This document shows, one piece after another, positions 37,548 to 49,706 of a DNA stretch of 64,000 nucleotides. Position 1 is the stretch's first letter. Every line of letters starts with the position of its first letter. Source of the DNA: Gossypium raimondii. Its lineage: Eukaryota; Streptophyta; Magnoliopsida; Malvales; Malvaceae. A program made the position numbers and the translations under genes. The notes beneath the pieces are model-generated. The model had not been told where the DNA came from and did not search any database. It saw only the letters and a program-made list of their open reading frames with translations. Location of the stretch: assembly GCF_025698545.1 (NCBI RefSeq), contig NC_068565.1, forward strand, positions 1,984,001 through 2,048,000. The letters are read 5' to 3'.

Positions 37548-40500
37548 ATGCAAGCAACTGAAGCTGTTAGCAATGGAGTTTCAAATGGTTCTTCTCAGGT
37601 TTTCTTCTTTCTTTCTTTCTTTCTTTACCTTAATATATAGATTTGAGGAGAAATTTATATTTTGCTTCATTTTCCAGAGATGGGTTTCTAAATGTTTCAT
37701 TAAATTAGTACTTAGAAAATGAATTGAATGATTTTTCACTCTTTTGTTTTTTGGGGTTCAATCTATTTTATGGTGTGAATTTATGTTCTTAGTTTTGCTT
37801 GATTTATGTTTTTGTTTTTAATCTGAGATTGTTGATCGATGTTTTAGGGTGTATTTTACTAGTTTTTTTTTTCCTGGTATTTAAAGCCTTTTTTGGAAGA
37901 TAATACTTAAATGCTTAGATTTCTTTGTTTGATTATCTCTTATTGTTTAGGGTTTGTGAATTTCGAAGATTTTGATCTTGTTTCCTTCATAAATTGTGAG
38001 AAAGATATGTATACTTTATGTGTAAATTAGTCGAGATTCAATGAAATTATACATTTCAAAGGTGTAAAAATATGAATTTCGGATTCGCTACTAAATAGGC
38101 ATCCGGTAGATAATCAACTGTTTCTTCTTATCATGTTCTTGAGTATGTTGAAACTATTTAACTGTTGATCTCCTTAATGGTATGCGCGTGCGTGCTGGCG
38201 TGTAGCATCGAGAAATGCCTTCTTTTTCTTGGGGGGAAGGGGTAGGCTGGCGACTTTTTGAGTGATCCTCGTAAATGATATGGAAATCTTGTAAATGCTT
38301 GATCAAGGATGCTTATTTTTTGTGTCATGTGTGCGTGCGTGTGTAGCATCGAGAAATGTCTTCTTTTTCTTGGGTGGGCGGGGGGGGGGGGAGGTAGGCG
38401 GGCGAGTTTTTGTGTGGATTGTCATAAATGAAACGGAAATTGAGTAAATGCTTGTTAAAGGTTGCTTTTTTTTTTTTGGTCATATGTGTGTGCATGCATG
38501 CGTGTGTAGCATCGAGAAATGTCTTCTTTTTCTTGAGGGGGTAGTGGGTGAGTTTTTGCGTGATCCTCGTAAATGGTACAGAAATCGTGCAAATGCTTGG
38601 TCACGGATGCTTATAATTTGTCTCATGTGTGTGCGCGGTGCGCATGTGTCTGTAGCATTGGGAAATGTCTTATTTTTCTTGGGGGCAGGCGGGTGAGTTT
38701 TTGCGCAATCCTCACAAGCAAAACAAAAATCGTGTAAATGCTTGATCAAGGATGCTTATTTTTTGTGTCAGAAGACATTAATAGTCTTTGTTATCCGGAC
38801 TCAAATGTGAGTATAGGATCCGGGTTTGATCAATTTTTTTTTTCTAAGTTTACAATGCATTTAGAGGATCATGTCCTCGTAATCATGTCCGGAAATATTT
38901 CAAACATGGGTACTTCCATCTCCCTTGTGTTTACCTTTTTCTTTTCTAGTCCAAATGGCGGCCTCTTCAAGCCAAGACCCGAAATTTGGACCCAAAATGC
39001 AAATTTGGTTCTAGGGAATCTGATTTTCGATTTTACCAATTCAATATGTTATATGAATTATTTATAATGTTGAATGTTCTCGGTAGGCTTATTAAAGAAA
39101 TTACTTGAATTAAACCCTTATAAAATGTAGGCAAATTCTCCTGTTCCGGAACCCTTAGATAACAAGCCTCCAAGGCCCGAAACAAGTGGTCGTCACTCTG
39201 ATCTTTCACTTCAAATACCACCTAGACCAATAGGATTTGGTAGTCATAGTGGAAAGGGTTTACTTCAGTCCCAAGGTTCCGGTAAAAGCGGTTCCTCACC
39301 GGTAGGCTTCTTACGTGGCTTAAGCTTCAAGAAAAAGGGTATCATAGCTGATGGCGAGAGAAGCTTCCTCCTCACCCCTGACAACAAAACTGGTCCAGAA
39401 AGTCCGAGTATGGCTAGTTTTCCATCCCCATCTTTTTGGCAAAGATGTACATCGCTGCCTGTCACACCGGCATCAAATTTGTCCCCATCAGTTGCCACGC
39501 CTGCTACAGAAAGGATGGCTGGAGAACGGAGTAAATTGAATGTATATGTCATATACTTCTGACTATTTCCAAGTCGGTCGTATAAACACAAATTTAAAAG
39601 CATTTTGAGATGGTTACTGTAAATTTTATGCAGAAAGGAGCTAAGCTTGCTGTGGTTTCGAGGTCTCTTTCAGTTCCCGGACGAAATGTCGTTATAGTGA
39701 GATCTGCATCTTTCGATACTCGTAAAGAGCATGCCCCTACTGAGAACAGTGATGGTATGTAGTGGTTCGTACATTTGATGACTAATTTTCTATTTATTTA
39801 TCCCTATTATTAGATTTCATGTCAGACACGGATGTTGAAGTCTTGGACCAACAATGGTTAACACATAGTGACTGAACTCGGAACTCGGTTTTTTTCAACT
39901 ATTGACTTCATTTATTGTTGGTTTTTTTCATCTCGAGTTTTAAGATTGGTTTGCTGTTCCTACGGGATGTGCAGATATTAATCCCGTTACTGCAGAAAGT
40001 GATGACGAGGAGATTCCTGAAGAGGAAGCCGTGTGCAGAATCTGTTTCGACGAATGTGATGAGAGGAATACACTTAAAATGGAATGCAGCTGCAAAGGTG
40101 CCCTACAACTTGTGCACGAGGTGTGCGCCATAAAATGGTTTAGTGTGAAAGGAAACAAAAACTGCGACGTATGTGGACAGGAAGTGAGGAACTTACCCGT
40201 AACTTTGTTGCGGGTGCCTACTACGGCTCGAAGGAGTAATAGACAGAACATCGATCCACAAAGATTACCATCAGAAACCGTGAGGTAGTATCAGCTAGTT
40301 AATCTAATTATGATATAACATTAATAATTATCAATGTTACTTGAACTCGGATATGGTTATATGTCCGACATGTATATGTTTTATTTTTCTCCCAAAGTTT
40401 TTACATATATTTGGAAGCTCCCCATATCCATATCTTGTCGAATATGGCTATTGGACACGAGTACTTCTAGCAAAATTAGCAGTCGGAGCAACATAGATAA

Positions 40501-42061
40501 TTATTCTACAGCATAATACTTTCTTGAGAACTAACTGTTTTTCTCATATACGTACTTCAAAATGCAGTGTCTGGCAGGATTTCGTGGTTCTCGTGTTAAT
40601 TAGCACGATATGCTATTTCTTCTTCCTCGAGCAACTACTGGTATGCTATTTTACCTATATCGGTAACTGAAAACTGGAATCTGATCTTTTTCATTTTGCG
40701 GAATTGAATGTTATCCAAGTCCCTGAAATCATTTAGTTACAGTTAAAATATGCAATAGATCCCTGTACTCCACATAAATTTGGAATTTAGTTTCTGTACT
40801 TTTATTTTCAGGAATTTAGTCTCTTTATTTTTCAGATTTTAAAAATCAGGTCCAATTGCTTTTTTTTTTTTTTGTTAAATTTGTTGGTTTGACATTTTGA
40901 AATAAAAAAAATGCTCATTTGATAGCAACGTAACAAAAAAATGACGTTCTAATGAATTTGAATTTAACAAAATAATTTTAACATGTTAACCGTTGGACTT
41001 GAATTTTGAAATCTGAAAGGCGAAAAGACTAAATTCATGAAAATAAAAGTACAGATACTAAATTTCAAAAATTATGTGGAGTATAAGAACTTTCCTTCAA
41101 ATCCTCAATGCTCATATACAAATGTGTTTGATTTTGGTATCGGACACGAGTACTTCAAGCAAAAAAATAAAAAGTCGGAGCAATATAAGGCTAGCATGTA
41201 GCTCAAAGAAACATTTTAGCATTATTTAATTGGATTTGAGTTGTCTAGATACAACTAGTTTGCCATCCGAGTTTCAGCACATCATATGTTGAATTCCTCT
41301 GACATCCCTAACTATACTTGTAAACTCGGATATGAGTCTCAAATACGGGTATGTATCCAACACGGGTAAGTTCTTTAAGGGTCTTTGGAGAGTTTGTCAA
41401 ACACAGGTACTTCAAGAAAAATGAAAAAATCGAAGCAAAATTGCTTATAATTTTCATCATTGGCTTGATAATGTTGAATTCATGCCTCGTCCGTCATTTT
41501 GTAGATTCGGGAAATGAAGACTCAAGCGGTTGTGATTGCCGCGCCATTTGCGTTTACCCTAGGCCTCTTAGGCTCTATCTTTGCCCTCATCTTAGGTATG
41601 CCCGAACCTCAAACTTTATATTCTTTTACGAGTTGTGGTTCATCTTAACATCGGCTTCTCTCGGATTTTGCACTTTTGCAGCAATCAAGGAGTATATATG
41701 GACGTATGCAGCTTTTGAGTTCGCACTCGTTGCAGTAATCGTGCACGTATTCTACACCGTGGTAAGCAATACTAACTTCTTTTCACAAGCAAATTCGTAT
41801 TAGTGCTTTGTACCGAATCCATCCCAAACCGAAACTCAACGTGTTTTTTATCCAAGATAATTTGAACTACGTGCATGAAATAGCTTTCTGTATCGACTAA
41901 TTGTGATCAACGACGCCTTTATGCAGGTCCATATGAAGGCTGTTTTCTCTATACTGTTATCGGGAATGATAAGTTTCGGGACAGCTATGGCACTCAATTC
42001 ATTGTATATCCGGTGTTTCGGTTGGCGAGTTCAGGTTGCCGGAAATTCGAACCCAGTGTGA
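37548..42061 (+). CDS. RINGv (C4HC3) membrane E3 ubiquitin ligase
   Basis: This is a MARCH-like plant ligase that is expected to ubiquitinate membrane proteins. Exons 37548-37598, 39131-39541, 39634-39754, 39975-40284, 40568-40640, 41505-41595, 41682-41761 and 41927-42061 join to 423 aa. Residues 1-200 are a disordered Ser/Pro-rich region, with a basic [12 protein letters not shown] stretch. The RINGv domain uses C215, C218, C232, C234, H242, C245, C258 and C261, the complete C4HC3 set. Four hydrophobic spans follow ([72 protein letters not shown]). The C-terminus is short and cytosolic. Intron 1 (1.5 kb) contains a tandem repeat, and the 864-bp intron before exon 6 carries a family A MITE. 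No lesion was seen. Confidence 0.9.
38204..38765. repeat. Tandem repeat, four ~141-163-bp units, in RINGv intron 1
   Basis: The word AGCATCGAGAAATG (AGCATTGGGAAATG in the last unit) recurs at 38204, 38345, 38508 and 38654, giving unit lengths of 141, 163 and 146 bp. Each unit has, in order, the CTTCTTTTTCTTG word, a G-run, a GAGTTTTTG word, AAATGCTTG, GGATGCTTATTTTT and a GTGTGCGTG-type (GT)n tract. The G-run (up to 12 G near 38380) and (GT)n tract vary most. The array stays within the intron. Confidence 0.85.
40750..41092. mobile_element. MITE family A copy 3, in RINGv intron
   Basis: The inverted ends are good: ACTCCACATAAATTTGGAAT at the left and AATTATGTGGAGTATAAG at the right. Interior words (CAGGTCCAATTG, GTTAAATTTGTTGGTTTGAC, TGATAGCAACGTAAC) match the other family A copies. 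It is spliced out with the intron between exons 5 and 6. Confidence 0.7.
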
Positions 42062-43067
42062 TTCGGTTTAGTGACTGGTGCTCCTGCATTTTTATGCTTA
42101 TTACCTAGTAATTGAGGCCTTAAATGTAGATATAATGTTTGTTGCTAAATATCGGATAGCATTAGGTTGAGCTTGTATGCAACGAGTGTCGTATTAAATC
42201 CGAGTATCACTTTTTAAATTTAAATACGAATTAATTAAATTCAGTCTAATATTTTTTAATGAAATATATATATATAGGAGATTGAGATAATAATTTTTTT
42301 AAAATATGTAAATTACTCAATTATTAATTTTTTATCACCTAATTATAAAATTACAAAATAGTCATCTGACTTTTTTTTTTTTGTCATTAGTTAACCGCTG
42401 TAATTTTAAAAGTTGACGTAACAACAACTTTAATTTTAACATTTACATATCGTAATCTGATAACTTTTAAACTTACAAAGTTAAATTGTCAGCTAAATTT
42501 GATTGAAAATATATATATAATATGTAAATGCTAAAAGTTAAATTTTTTAAAATCAAGACTAAGTAGATATAATTTATAAAATTAGAGTTAAAATAAAAAG
42601 ATAATTGAATAGTTGAATGGCCATTTTGTAACTTATCATAATTGGATGATTATAAAGATTACTAATAATTGAATTATTGTTAATATAATTTATTCTAAAA
42701 AAATTTCGAGTCCAATATTTATATTTCAATAGACTTACGAGTTAACATACATATAAACTTATTAAAATTTTAAAATAAATTTAAATTTAAAAATATTAAA
42801 ATTAATATATACAATGAATTCCTTTTATTTATTATTATTATTTTCAGTAGATGTGCAAGGATCTCTTTTATATATATAGTCGTAATCGTGAATGTAAAAT
42901 CAAATTAGTTTTATATTTTTTATAATTATATTTACAAAAAATTTTATCTTTGCACATAGTCATAAATGACAAGTTTCAGATAACCCGATCCGTAACCTGA
43001 CCCATGCCCATGAACTATTAGACCTCTAGCAATGAAATGGTGAAGCGAATGATACAATGATGATGAG
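42062..43067. other. RINGv 3' region and AT-rich intergenic DNA
   Basis: This should start with the RINGv 3' UTR. At about 42290-42680 there are TTACAAAATAGTCATCTGAC and inverted GGCCATTTTGTAAC words, a degenerate MITE-like structure. No gene is seen. Confidence 0.35.
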
Positions 43068-43430
43068 GTAAAAGTACCATGAAAATCTTTATACTAGGTA
43101 TTATATTATATTTTGTTCTCTCTACTTAAAAAAAAAAGCAAAATAATCCTTACATTAGATCAGAGAGAAAACTAGTTCTTTCTATTGAAAATCTCATTTA
43201 TTTTTACTGTTAAAAATCGACATGATTGATAAAATAACCAAATAGTGACACGTGATGTGCCACGTGTACCTCATGCCGACATACAGTGACTAAAAGTGGA
43301 TGAAACTTTTATCAGAAGGACCAATTTACTATTTAATCTAACCTACATGAACTAATTTGCTCTCTTTTTTTAGTAGAGGTGGCAAAATACAATCCGACTC
43401 CTAATATAAAACCTCCATGGTACTTTTACC
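43068..43430. mobile_element. MITE family B, well-preserved copy
   Basis: The ends GGTAAAAGTACCATG and CATGGTACTTTTACC are perfect inverted repeats of about 15 bp. The interior contains TTAGATCAGAGAG, ACTGTTAAAAATCGAC, a GTGACACGTG/CACGTGTACCTCATG block and AATCCGACTCC. Both flanks carry ATGATGA-like words, which may be a target duplication or just a simple repeat. It is non-coding and the best reference copy of the family here. Confidence 0.75.
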
Positions 43431-44047
43431 ATGATGATAATCATACATGAATGACAATATAATGAAACAAGTAATTACATAAAGAACAATAGGACGAAGG
43501 TGATCATACATAAATGATAATAATATCATGAAACCTCTATGTATAAAGCCAAAAACAAGGTAGACTCGGAGATGCATACACGAATTCGAACAAGTCGAAA
43601 ACTAGACAAGACTGGTGAGACATCCAGACAAACCTATACTAAGTTTTCCCCCCACATACATCTCCTGTAACATAAATCTCAATAAAGAAAGAAAAAGAAA
43701 AAAGCCTAAATACATATAGTATGTTGTATACATTTTTTTTTTTTTTTTGCTGGTGGAAATTTACCTGTGAATTCTCGAAACCAACCGACTGCTCTCAATC
43801 CCTTCTTTTTTTGTGTTTCTTCCTTCGACCACATAATCGAAGCATTTGGAAATGTACTATAGGACAAGTAAACAATAGTCAAAAGTTAGATACATGCATT
43901 AACTCTTATTTCCGGGGTAGAAATGGAGATTGACAGTAACAGATGGTTTTATCGTTGGAGTTTTATTCTTTTCCAAGAAACCGATACGCAATGTCCTCGA
44001 TTGGAAGAGAAGAATGACATGAGTTAGTATTTAGGTAGCATCGGTCA

Positions 44048-47000
44048 TTACTCATTTGTACCATCAAAGCTACCCATTGCGTTCGCCCGTTTTCTCTCCC
44101 TCCAATTCTCACCCCATACTTTGGCCTCCGCGACAGCACGTTCTCTATCGAGAACACGATTATGTGGAGTTTCCCTTGCTCTTGAACCATTCAGTGGGCT
44201 GCCTCTATTAGATTCTTGTCGTTCCGAATCATCCGAACCACATTTCCTCCCTGATTCCCCACCAGCGTCATTCCTGATCAACTCAGAACCGGTGCTAGAT
44301 TCCCTCATCTGATTCCTCTTCCTGTAATCAGGTGAATTTCTATGCGTGGAAGGAGAACCATGATGCCATCCACGACCCTCGGGGCTGTCTAACCCGTCAG
44401 CCATATTCCTATCATCCTTAAGTCTTGGATTTGATGGACCGACTCTGTTGCTTTGGTTGCCAGGGGCATTTGGGTCATAAGTTTGTGAGGCTAAATACGT
44501 AAGGGCCGTAACCACATCGCCTATTAAAGGCCTTGTAGCCGCTTGCTCTTGCAAACACATTGCTGCAACTGCAAGAGCTTGGTACAATCCACGCATCGGA
44601 TAACAACCTTGTAGTAGCGGGTCAGCCATTTTCGGAAACTTCCTACGATCTTTGAAAAGCGGTCGTGCCTACAAACCCACCATTTTGACAACATCGAAAA
44701 GAACAAAATAACTCGATTTAAGTTAACACAATCATTCAGCATAAGCATATATTTCGGAACAATCGTGGCACAGTAGAAGAAAACAGACACTTACCCATGC
44801 AACCAGATTCTGCTCTCCAGGAGCACGCATATTATCAATGGCCTTGCGCCCCGTGATAAGCTCGAGAAAGACCACTCCAAAACTGTAGACATCGGATTTT
44901 AGAGTGAGCTGGCCGGTCATTGCATATTCCGGTGCACAATAACCATAAGTACCCATTACACGAGTGGACACATGGGTTTTGTCACCAACAGGACCTAGTT
45001 TCGCAAGCCCGAAATCAGATAATTTAGGGTGATAGCCTTCATCAAGAAGGATGTTGGATGATTTTAAGTCTCGGTATATAACAGGAGGACTAGCTTTATC
45101 GTGCAAGTATTCCAATCCCTTGGCTGCACCAGCTGCAATCTTCATTCTCGTATTCCAGTCCAAAGGTTCCTTATCCGGTGGAAGATCTGAAAACAAATTT
45201 AGAACAATGTAACCATAGCGGTCTGCCAAAAGTTTGATTCTCTAAGCCTAACTTGATATCACATTAATCACACGGGTCCAAAATAAGCCACCTAAGAGAA
45301 TACACTGATGTTTAATGCACCCTTAAATACAAAAGCTTTAAAAGTAATCCTAACAACGAGATGTAAATTTAAAAAAAGCCAAGCTGACAGAACAGTTTCA
45401 AGGATGCGATGGCTCCGTATTTGATTGCTTACTATTAATAGTAAAGATTCCAATGCCAAAGTCTTGATATCTTACTCTAAGAAGCATTAACTTTTCATCA
45501 CGTGTTAAAAGACCTCTATAGAAGGAAGTATTGTTATACCAAAGTCAACCCAAGCTGCTTCATCAATAAATAACTCGGTTATGAGGCTACAAACTCGGTA
45601 ATAAGCATTTTTTGTAGCATTTTCACTGCCATAGAGGTACTTTACAATTTATTACATAATTTGTTTTTCAAGTTAACAGTGCAGGTATCATGAAAACCAA
45701 AAGACTGGCATCCTTACCATGTAAATGATCCTCCAATGACCCTAAAGGCATAAACTCGTAGACAAGGAGGCGTTGGTCCCCATCGGCACAATAACCAATC
45801 AGGTTGACAAGGTTTGGGTGGTGTAAGAGACTAAGCATGAGAACTTCAACGAGGAATTCTCTATTTCCCTGAAGGCCATTTCTATCAAGCTGTTTGACAG
45901 CAACGACCTGCAGTATGAGAATATTTAACATCACTCGGATCCCAAGTTTATCATACAGAGCAAGCAACTAAAGTGCAATCCCGTAACATAATAAAACATT
46001 TAAAAACGCAGATATAGACATCAGTTTCAAGTATCGGTAACGGACCTGTCCCGTACTTTCCAACCGGCCCTTGTAAACATGTCCAAAACCACCTTCTCCT
46101 AATAGACATTCCGGCCTAAAGTTCTTTGTGGCAGCAGCAAGCTCTCGAAATGTAAATGTTTGAGCTGGGATATTTTCGGTTGATCCATTTTTAGATACTG
46201 CAGGCTCCTTCTTAGAATCAGAACCACTCCGAGATTTTGATTTGTCTGTTCAAAGAAGTGACTCAGAAACATCAAATGGAATGAAAGAAGATAGACAACA
46301 ATAAGAATTACAATTAAAAGAGCATAAAAAAAGCTAAAAACCACATTCCGTTGGGGCATAAAGTGAACGCAAATGCTATAAAACCGAGTCCTCCAGAAAT
46401 GGAGAAGGAACCTTCTATCACTTTAGCATCTCACACACAAAAACAACCATACTTGATTCAAAATCGATGATTTCAACACCGTATTTAACATTCAAAGTGA
46501 AACGAGACGCGCGTAATGTCCTTAACTACATTCTTATATCATATGTAGGAACATTCCATATTCACACTTAATATACATTTACTAGAATTTAGTCCAAATG
46601 TTAGCTACAATCACGGATGAACAACAATATAATACGAAAATTCGGCGTCCCTGAACCTACAAGCAGATCTCTCAAACAATTCCTTAGGTCCTCCCATCTG
46701 AGTTATAAAAATTCAAACTAGTTTACCAACAAAGAAACAAACATTCAAAGCTAAAGAATAGATAAAGCCATAAACAATATAATTCAATCAAGCACCTCAA
46801 AAAGAACAAACCAAAAGTTCATCAGATCAACTGCTTATAATCAAGGAAACATATCCCAGCTGATCAAAAACCCACAATTTTAAAACAAACATAAGAGTAA
46901 AAAAAAGGTAAAATTATGCTAAAAGATGGAAATAGATTACCTAAACTAGCTCTATTAACATGATGAGACTGACCAACTGAGCCATCTTTAGTTGAATCCT

Positions 47001-47091
47001 TGTTGTTCAGTTCTTTAATGGATTTCCCACCATTATTACTCTTTTCCTTGTTTGATGATCCAAAACAAGGAAAACACCCACCACCACCCAT
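44048..47091 (-). CDS. PBL27: PBL27-type receptor-like cytoplasmic kinase (RLCK-VII)
   Basis: Arabidopsis PBL27 acts below the chitin receptor CERK1 at the plasma membrane and passes the signal to a MAP kinase cascade. Exons in transcript order are 47091-46941, 46245-46046, 45907-45718, 45186-44795 and 44668-44048, giving 517 aa. The N-terminus [11 protein letters not shown] has G2 for myristoylation and C6/C9 for palmitoylation. Kinase features are [11 protein letters not shown] (~99-109), VVAVK with K122, the [13 protein letters not shown] loop with D220, DFG at 238-240, and [12 protein letters not shown]. The tail after ~residue 390 is Ser/Arg/Gly-rich and ends in [17 protein letters not shown], shared with PBL27. 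I recognise near-identity to Arabidopsis PBL27 through the kinase core and tail; the exact orthologue name is an inference. No lesion was seen. Confidence 0.92.
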
Positions 47092-47417
47092 AATCGAAAT
47101 CCAAGAGAAAAACCCAGAATCAAAAACCCAAAATTTAACACAAATTCTTCAAAGATTACTCCAAATCATCCTCACTTTCACCCCCTTTTTTTCACACAAC
47201 AAAAAAATCACTCAATTTCCCTTTTAAAAAATCCAATCTTTACCGAGTGTTTCCCCTTCAAATCCTCTCTTTTTTTCAGCTTTTCTATGATCTCAAGTGC
47301 CCATTAAAAGGAAAAGATCGTGTCACAAGTGGCAGATCAACAAATGGAAGAAAAAGAAGAAAAAAAAAATGCTTGTGCTTTGTGTATGAACTAAGAAGAA
47401 GAGACGGTAAAGAAACG

Positions 47418-47420
47418 AAA

Positions 47421-47482
<62 letters not shown>
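47418..47482. repeat. (AAT)n microsatellite
   Basis: An uninterrupted ATA/AAT trinucleotide run of about 21-22 units lies about 330 bp upstream of the PBL27 start codon. Runs of this length usually vary between individuals. Confidence 0.95.
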
Positions 47483-47483
<1 letters not shown>

Positions 47484-48854
47484 TTATCCACTAATTAATT
47501 ATCGGAGGCTAAAAAGTAAATTAATTAATTATCCACTAATTAAGCGATTAGTAATAGGTAAATTTATTTTAGAAATTAATTTATCCACTAATTAATTATC
47601 AGATGCTTTTGATTGGATATGTTTTAGCTTGACCTAGGTTTTTGTTAGTGTATTTAGAATTAGACTAGACTAGTTGGTATATCGATTTGAAGCAGTGAAA
47701 TATTGATTATCTCGAAAATTTATATGGATCGTTTGAATAAAGTTAAAGATAAGTTGAATTGGAATTTATAATATTATATATTTTTAAATTTTTTTATAAT
47801 ATTTAAGTAATTTATTTAATTTGAACCAGATAAATTGGTGGCTTGATTGGTTTGACCACCAATCGATTCCAAAAACAATAGTTTTGATATATTTTAGTTT
47901 TTAGTCTATTATGCTTTGTATTGATTCGATTTTAGTTTGTGTAGTTCGAACATGTTTTATTTGCAATTTATACTATATTATAACGTTTTAATAACTAGAC
48001 CAATGGTCGAAATGGTTAGATCACTAGTTCTCGGTTTAACCGATTCAATCGTAGGCCCAACAATAATTAAATAAATAATTAAAATTCATAAAAAGTTAAA
48101 AATTGATAAATTTGGTTCAATCGGTATAAATTGGTTTTGTTTTTACTAGTTACAAGCAATTTGCACGGATATCAATTTAATTCCTATTCAGATCGATATA
48201 TAAACTGATTCACAATTCAACCGGTCCAACCAACTAATCCATTAACAGGGGTGAATTGAGTTTTTTTTATTAATATTAAGTACAAAAATATTCAACAAAA
48301 ATTCAATAAATAAATAAAATTTCACAATTTCACAATTTTCAAAAACGTTGAAATTTTAGAAGAAGTTAAAATCGCTTTAACATTTTTCCAATTTAATTTA
48401 TTTTCTATTCAATAAAATATTTCACCGATTATATCGGTTTTATGTTCAAGTCTCAGCCTACGTAAATTACGTGTGGACTTATCATATATGATCCTTAATT
48501 ATATTTATTCTAATTTATATTCAATTATTAATTTAATCATATTTTGTAATCATCGATTTTAATTATTCGAATGTAATATTCAAATTTACTTATAATTATA
48601 TTTTAATCATTAAAAATCTGACCCGACTAAACTCGATTTTTAATTTAATTTAGATTTAATATAATTATCTAATACCGAAAATTTTCAAACCAAGAATAAT
48701 ATTTAATGATAATAATCAAAATAGTTAATAAAACATGTGGGTCCTACTGGAAGAATGTGCTTCCACAATTTTGATGGATATTCTCAAAACATACTTAAAA
48801 TCATAAAATATATATTTCTACTTCTAGAAGAAAAAAGGAACAAAACATTTGTAT

Positions 48855-49015
48855 TTTTATAAATTTGAATTTTATTTTTATATTTTATTTTGAGAATTTA
48901 GTCATTTTAATTTTAGATTTTAAAATTCAAGTTCAATTATTATACTTTTAAATTTTTATTAAATTAGTTGCTACAATATTATAAAATTAAAAAATGATAT
49001 TGTAATATTTTTATT
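48855..49015. mobile_element. MITE family A, partial copy
   Basis: The words ATAAATTTGAATTTTATTT, GAGAATTTAGTC, AAATTCAAGTTCAATTATT and TTAAATTAGTTGCTACAAT follow the order of family A. The second half is missing or too diverged to see. Confidence 0.4.
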
Positions 49016-49706
49016 TTATTTTATAAACACGAGAAAATTCTATAAAATATCAGAGCGTGTAATCTTATAAAAAAGAAACATATTTAACCAAAGGGAAACA
49101 CGAGTATCACATCAAAAAATACTTCAAACTCGAAACTCGGATACCAAATGATATATCAAAGCTTTAATAATAAATAGTATGTAATCCGAGTTTTCAATTC
49201 AACGAGCTGAGCTAACACTATTTTTCAATTCAACCGATTCAATCGATCCGTTTTTTATTCCTTAATTACTAAACATCAGTAAGAGTATTAATGCAAGCAT
49301 AGTTCGATGATGTAGCAAATACTGCTCAAACTATCGGAAAGGTTTTGACAAAAGTATCAAACATTTAGACTCGGGTAAAAGAAATTAGGCCAAATAAGGT
49401 GATGGAAATTTATGATTCCTATGTTTTCGTTTTTACGAGCTCCGAAAATTAGGATGGTTTTGACTCGGTTCTCCCTAATGTAAATGCAGGGTTTTCGGAA
49501 AAGGTATGTAGGGTTTTTCGGTTGAAGTTTTTACGGGTTTGGCGGCACAGACTTATTCGATATGGAAGAGAACGGCGGAACTGTGATAGTAAAGAAATGA
49601 ATCCTCCTATTTTGAAGACTTTCAAAAAGAAAAATAATAATAATGATAATGTTTTGGTTTATGACCTTGAACGAAAAAAGGGGATTGATGCGGTTGCTTC
49701 TTTGTC

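Larger units (their letters stand above)
47092..49706. other. PBL27 promoter side and AT-rich intergenic DNA
   Basis: Pyrimidine-rich and CTTTTT-rich DNA next to 47092 is probably the PBL27 leader and promoter. Beyond 47500 the DNA is AT-rich, with degenerate repeats (ATTAATTATCGGAGGC / ATTAATTATCAGATGC near 47490 and 47595) and a partial family A MITE at 48855-49015. The end near 49500-49706 is probably the 3' UTR of the CCCH gene. No gene is seen. Confidence 0.4.

Noticed and set aside
38158-38749. Open frames on both strands
   Set aside because: They are produced by the intron-1 tandem repeat of the RINGv gene (runs of HTHA or RGSRKN in translation).
40334-40516. 60-codon open frame and similar frame near 41351
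   Set aside because: The first lies in a RINGv intron. The second reads through an intron into real exon 6 in another frame.
47247-47498. Open frames with poly-N or poly-L tracts
   Set aside because: They are translations of the (AAT)n microsatellite.
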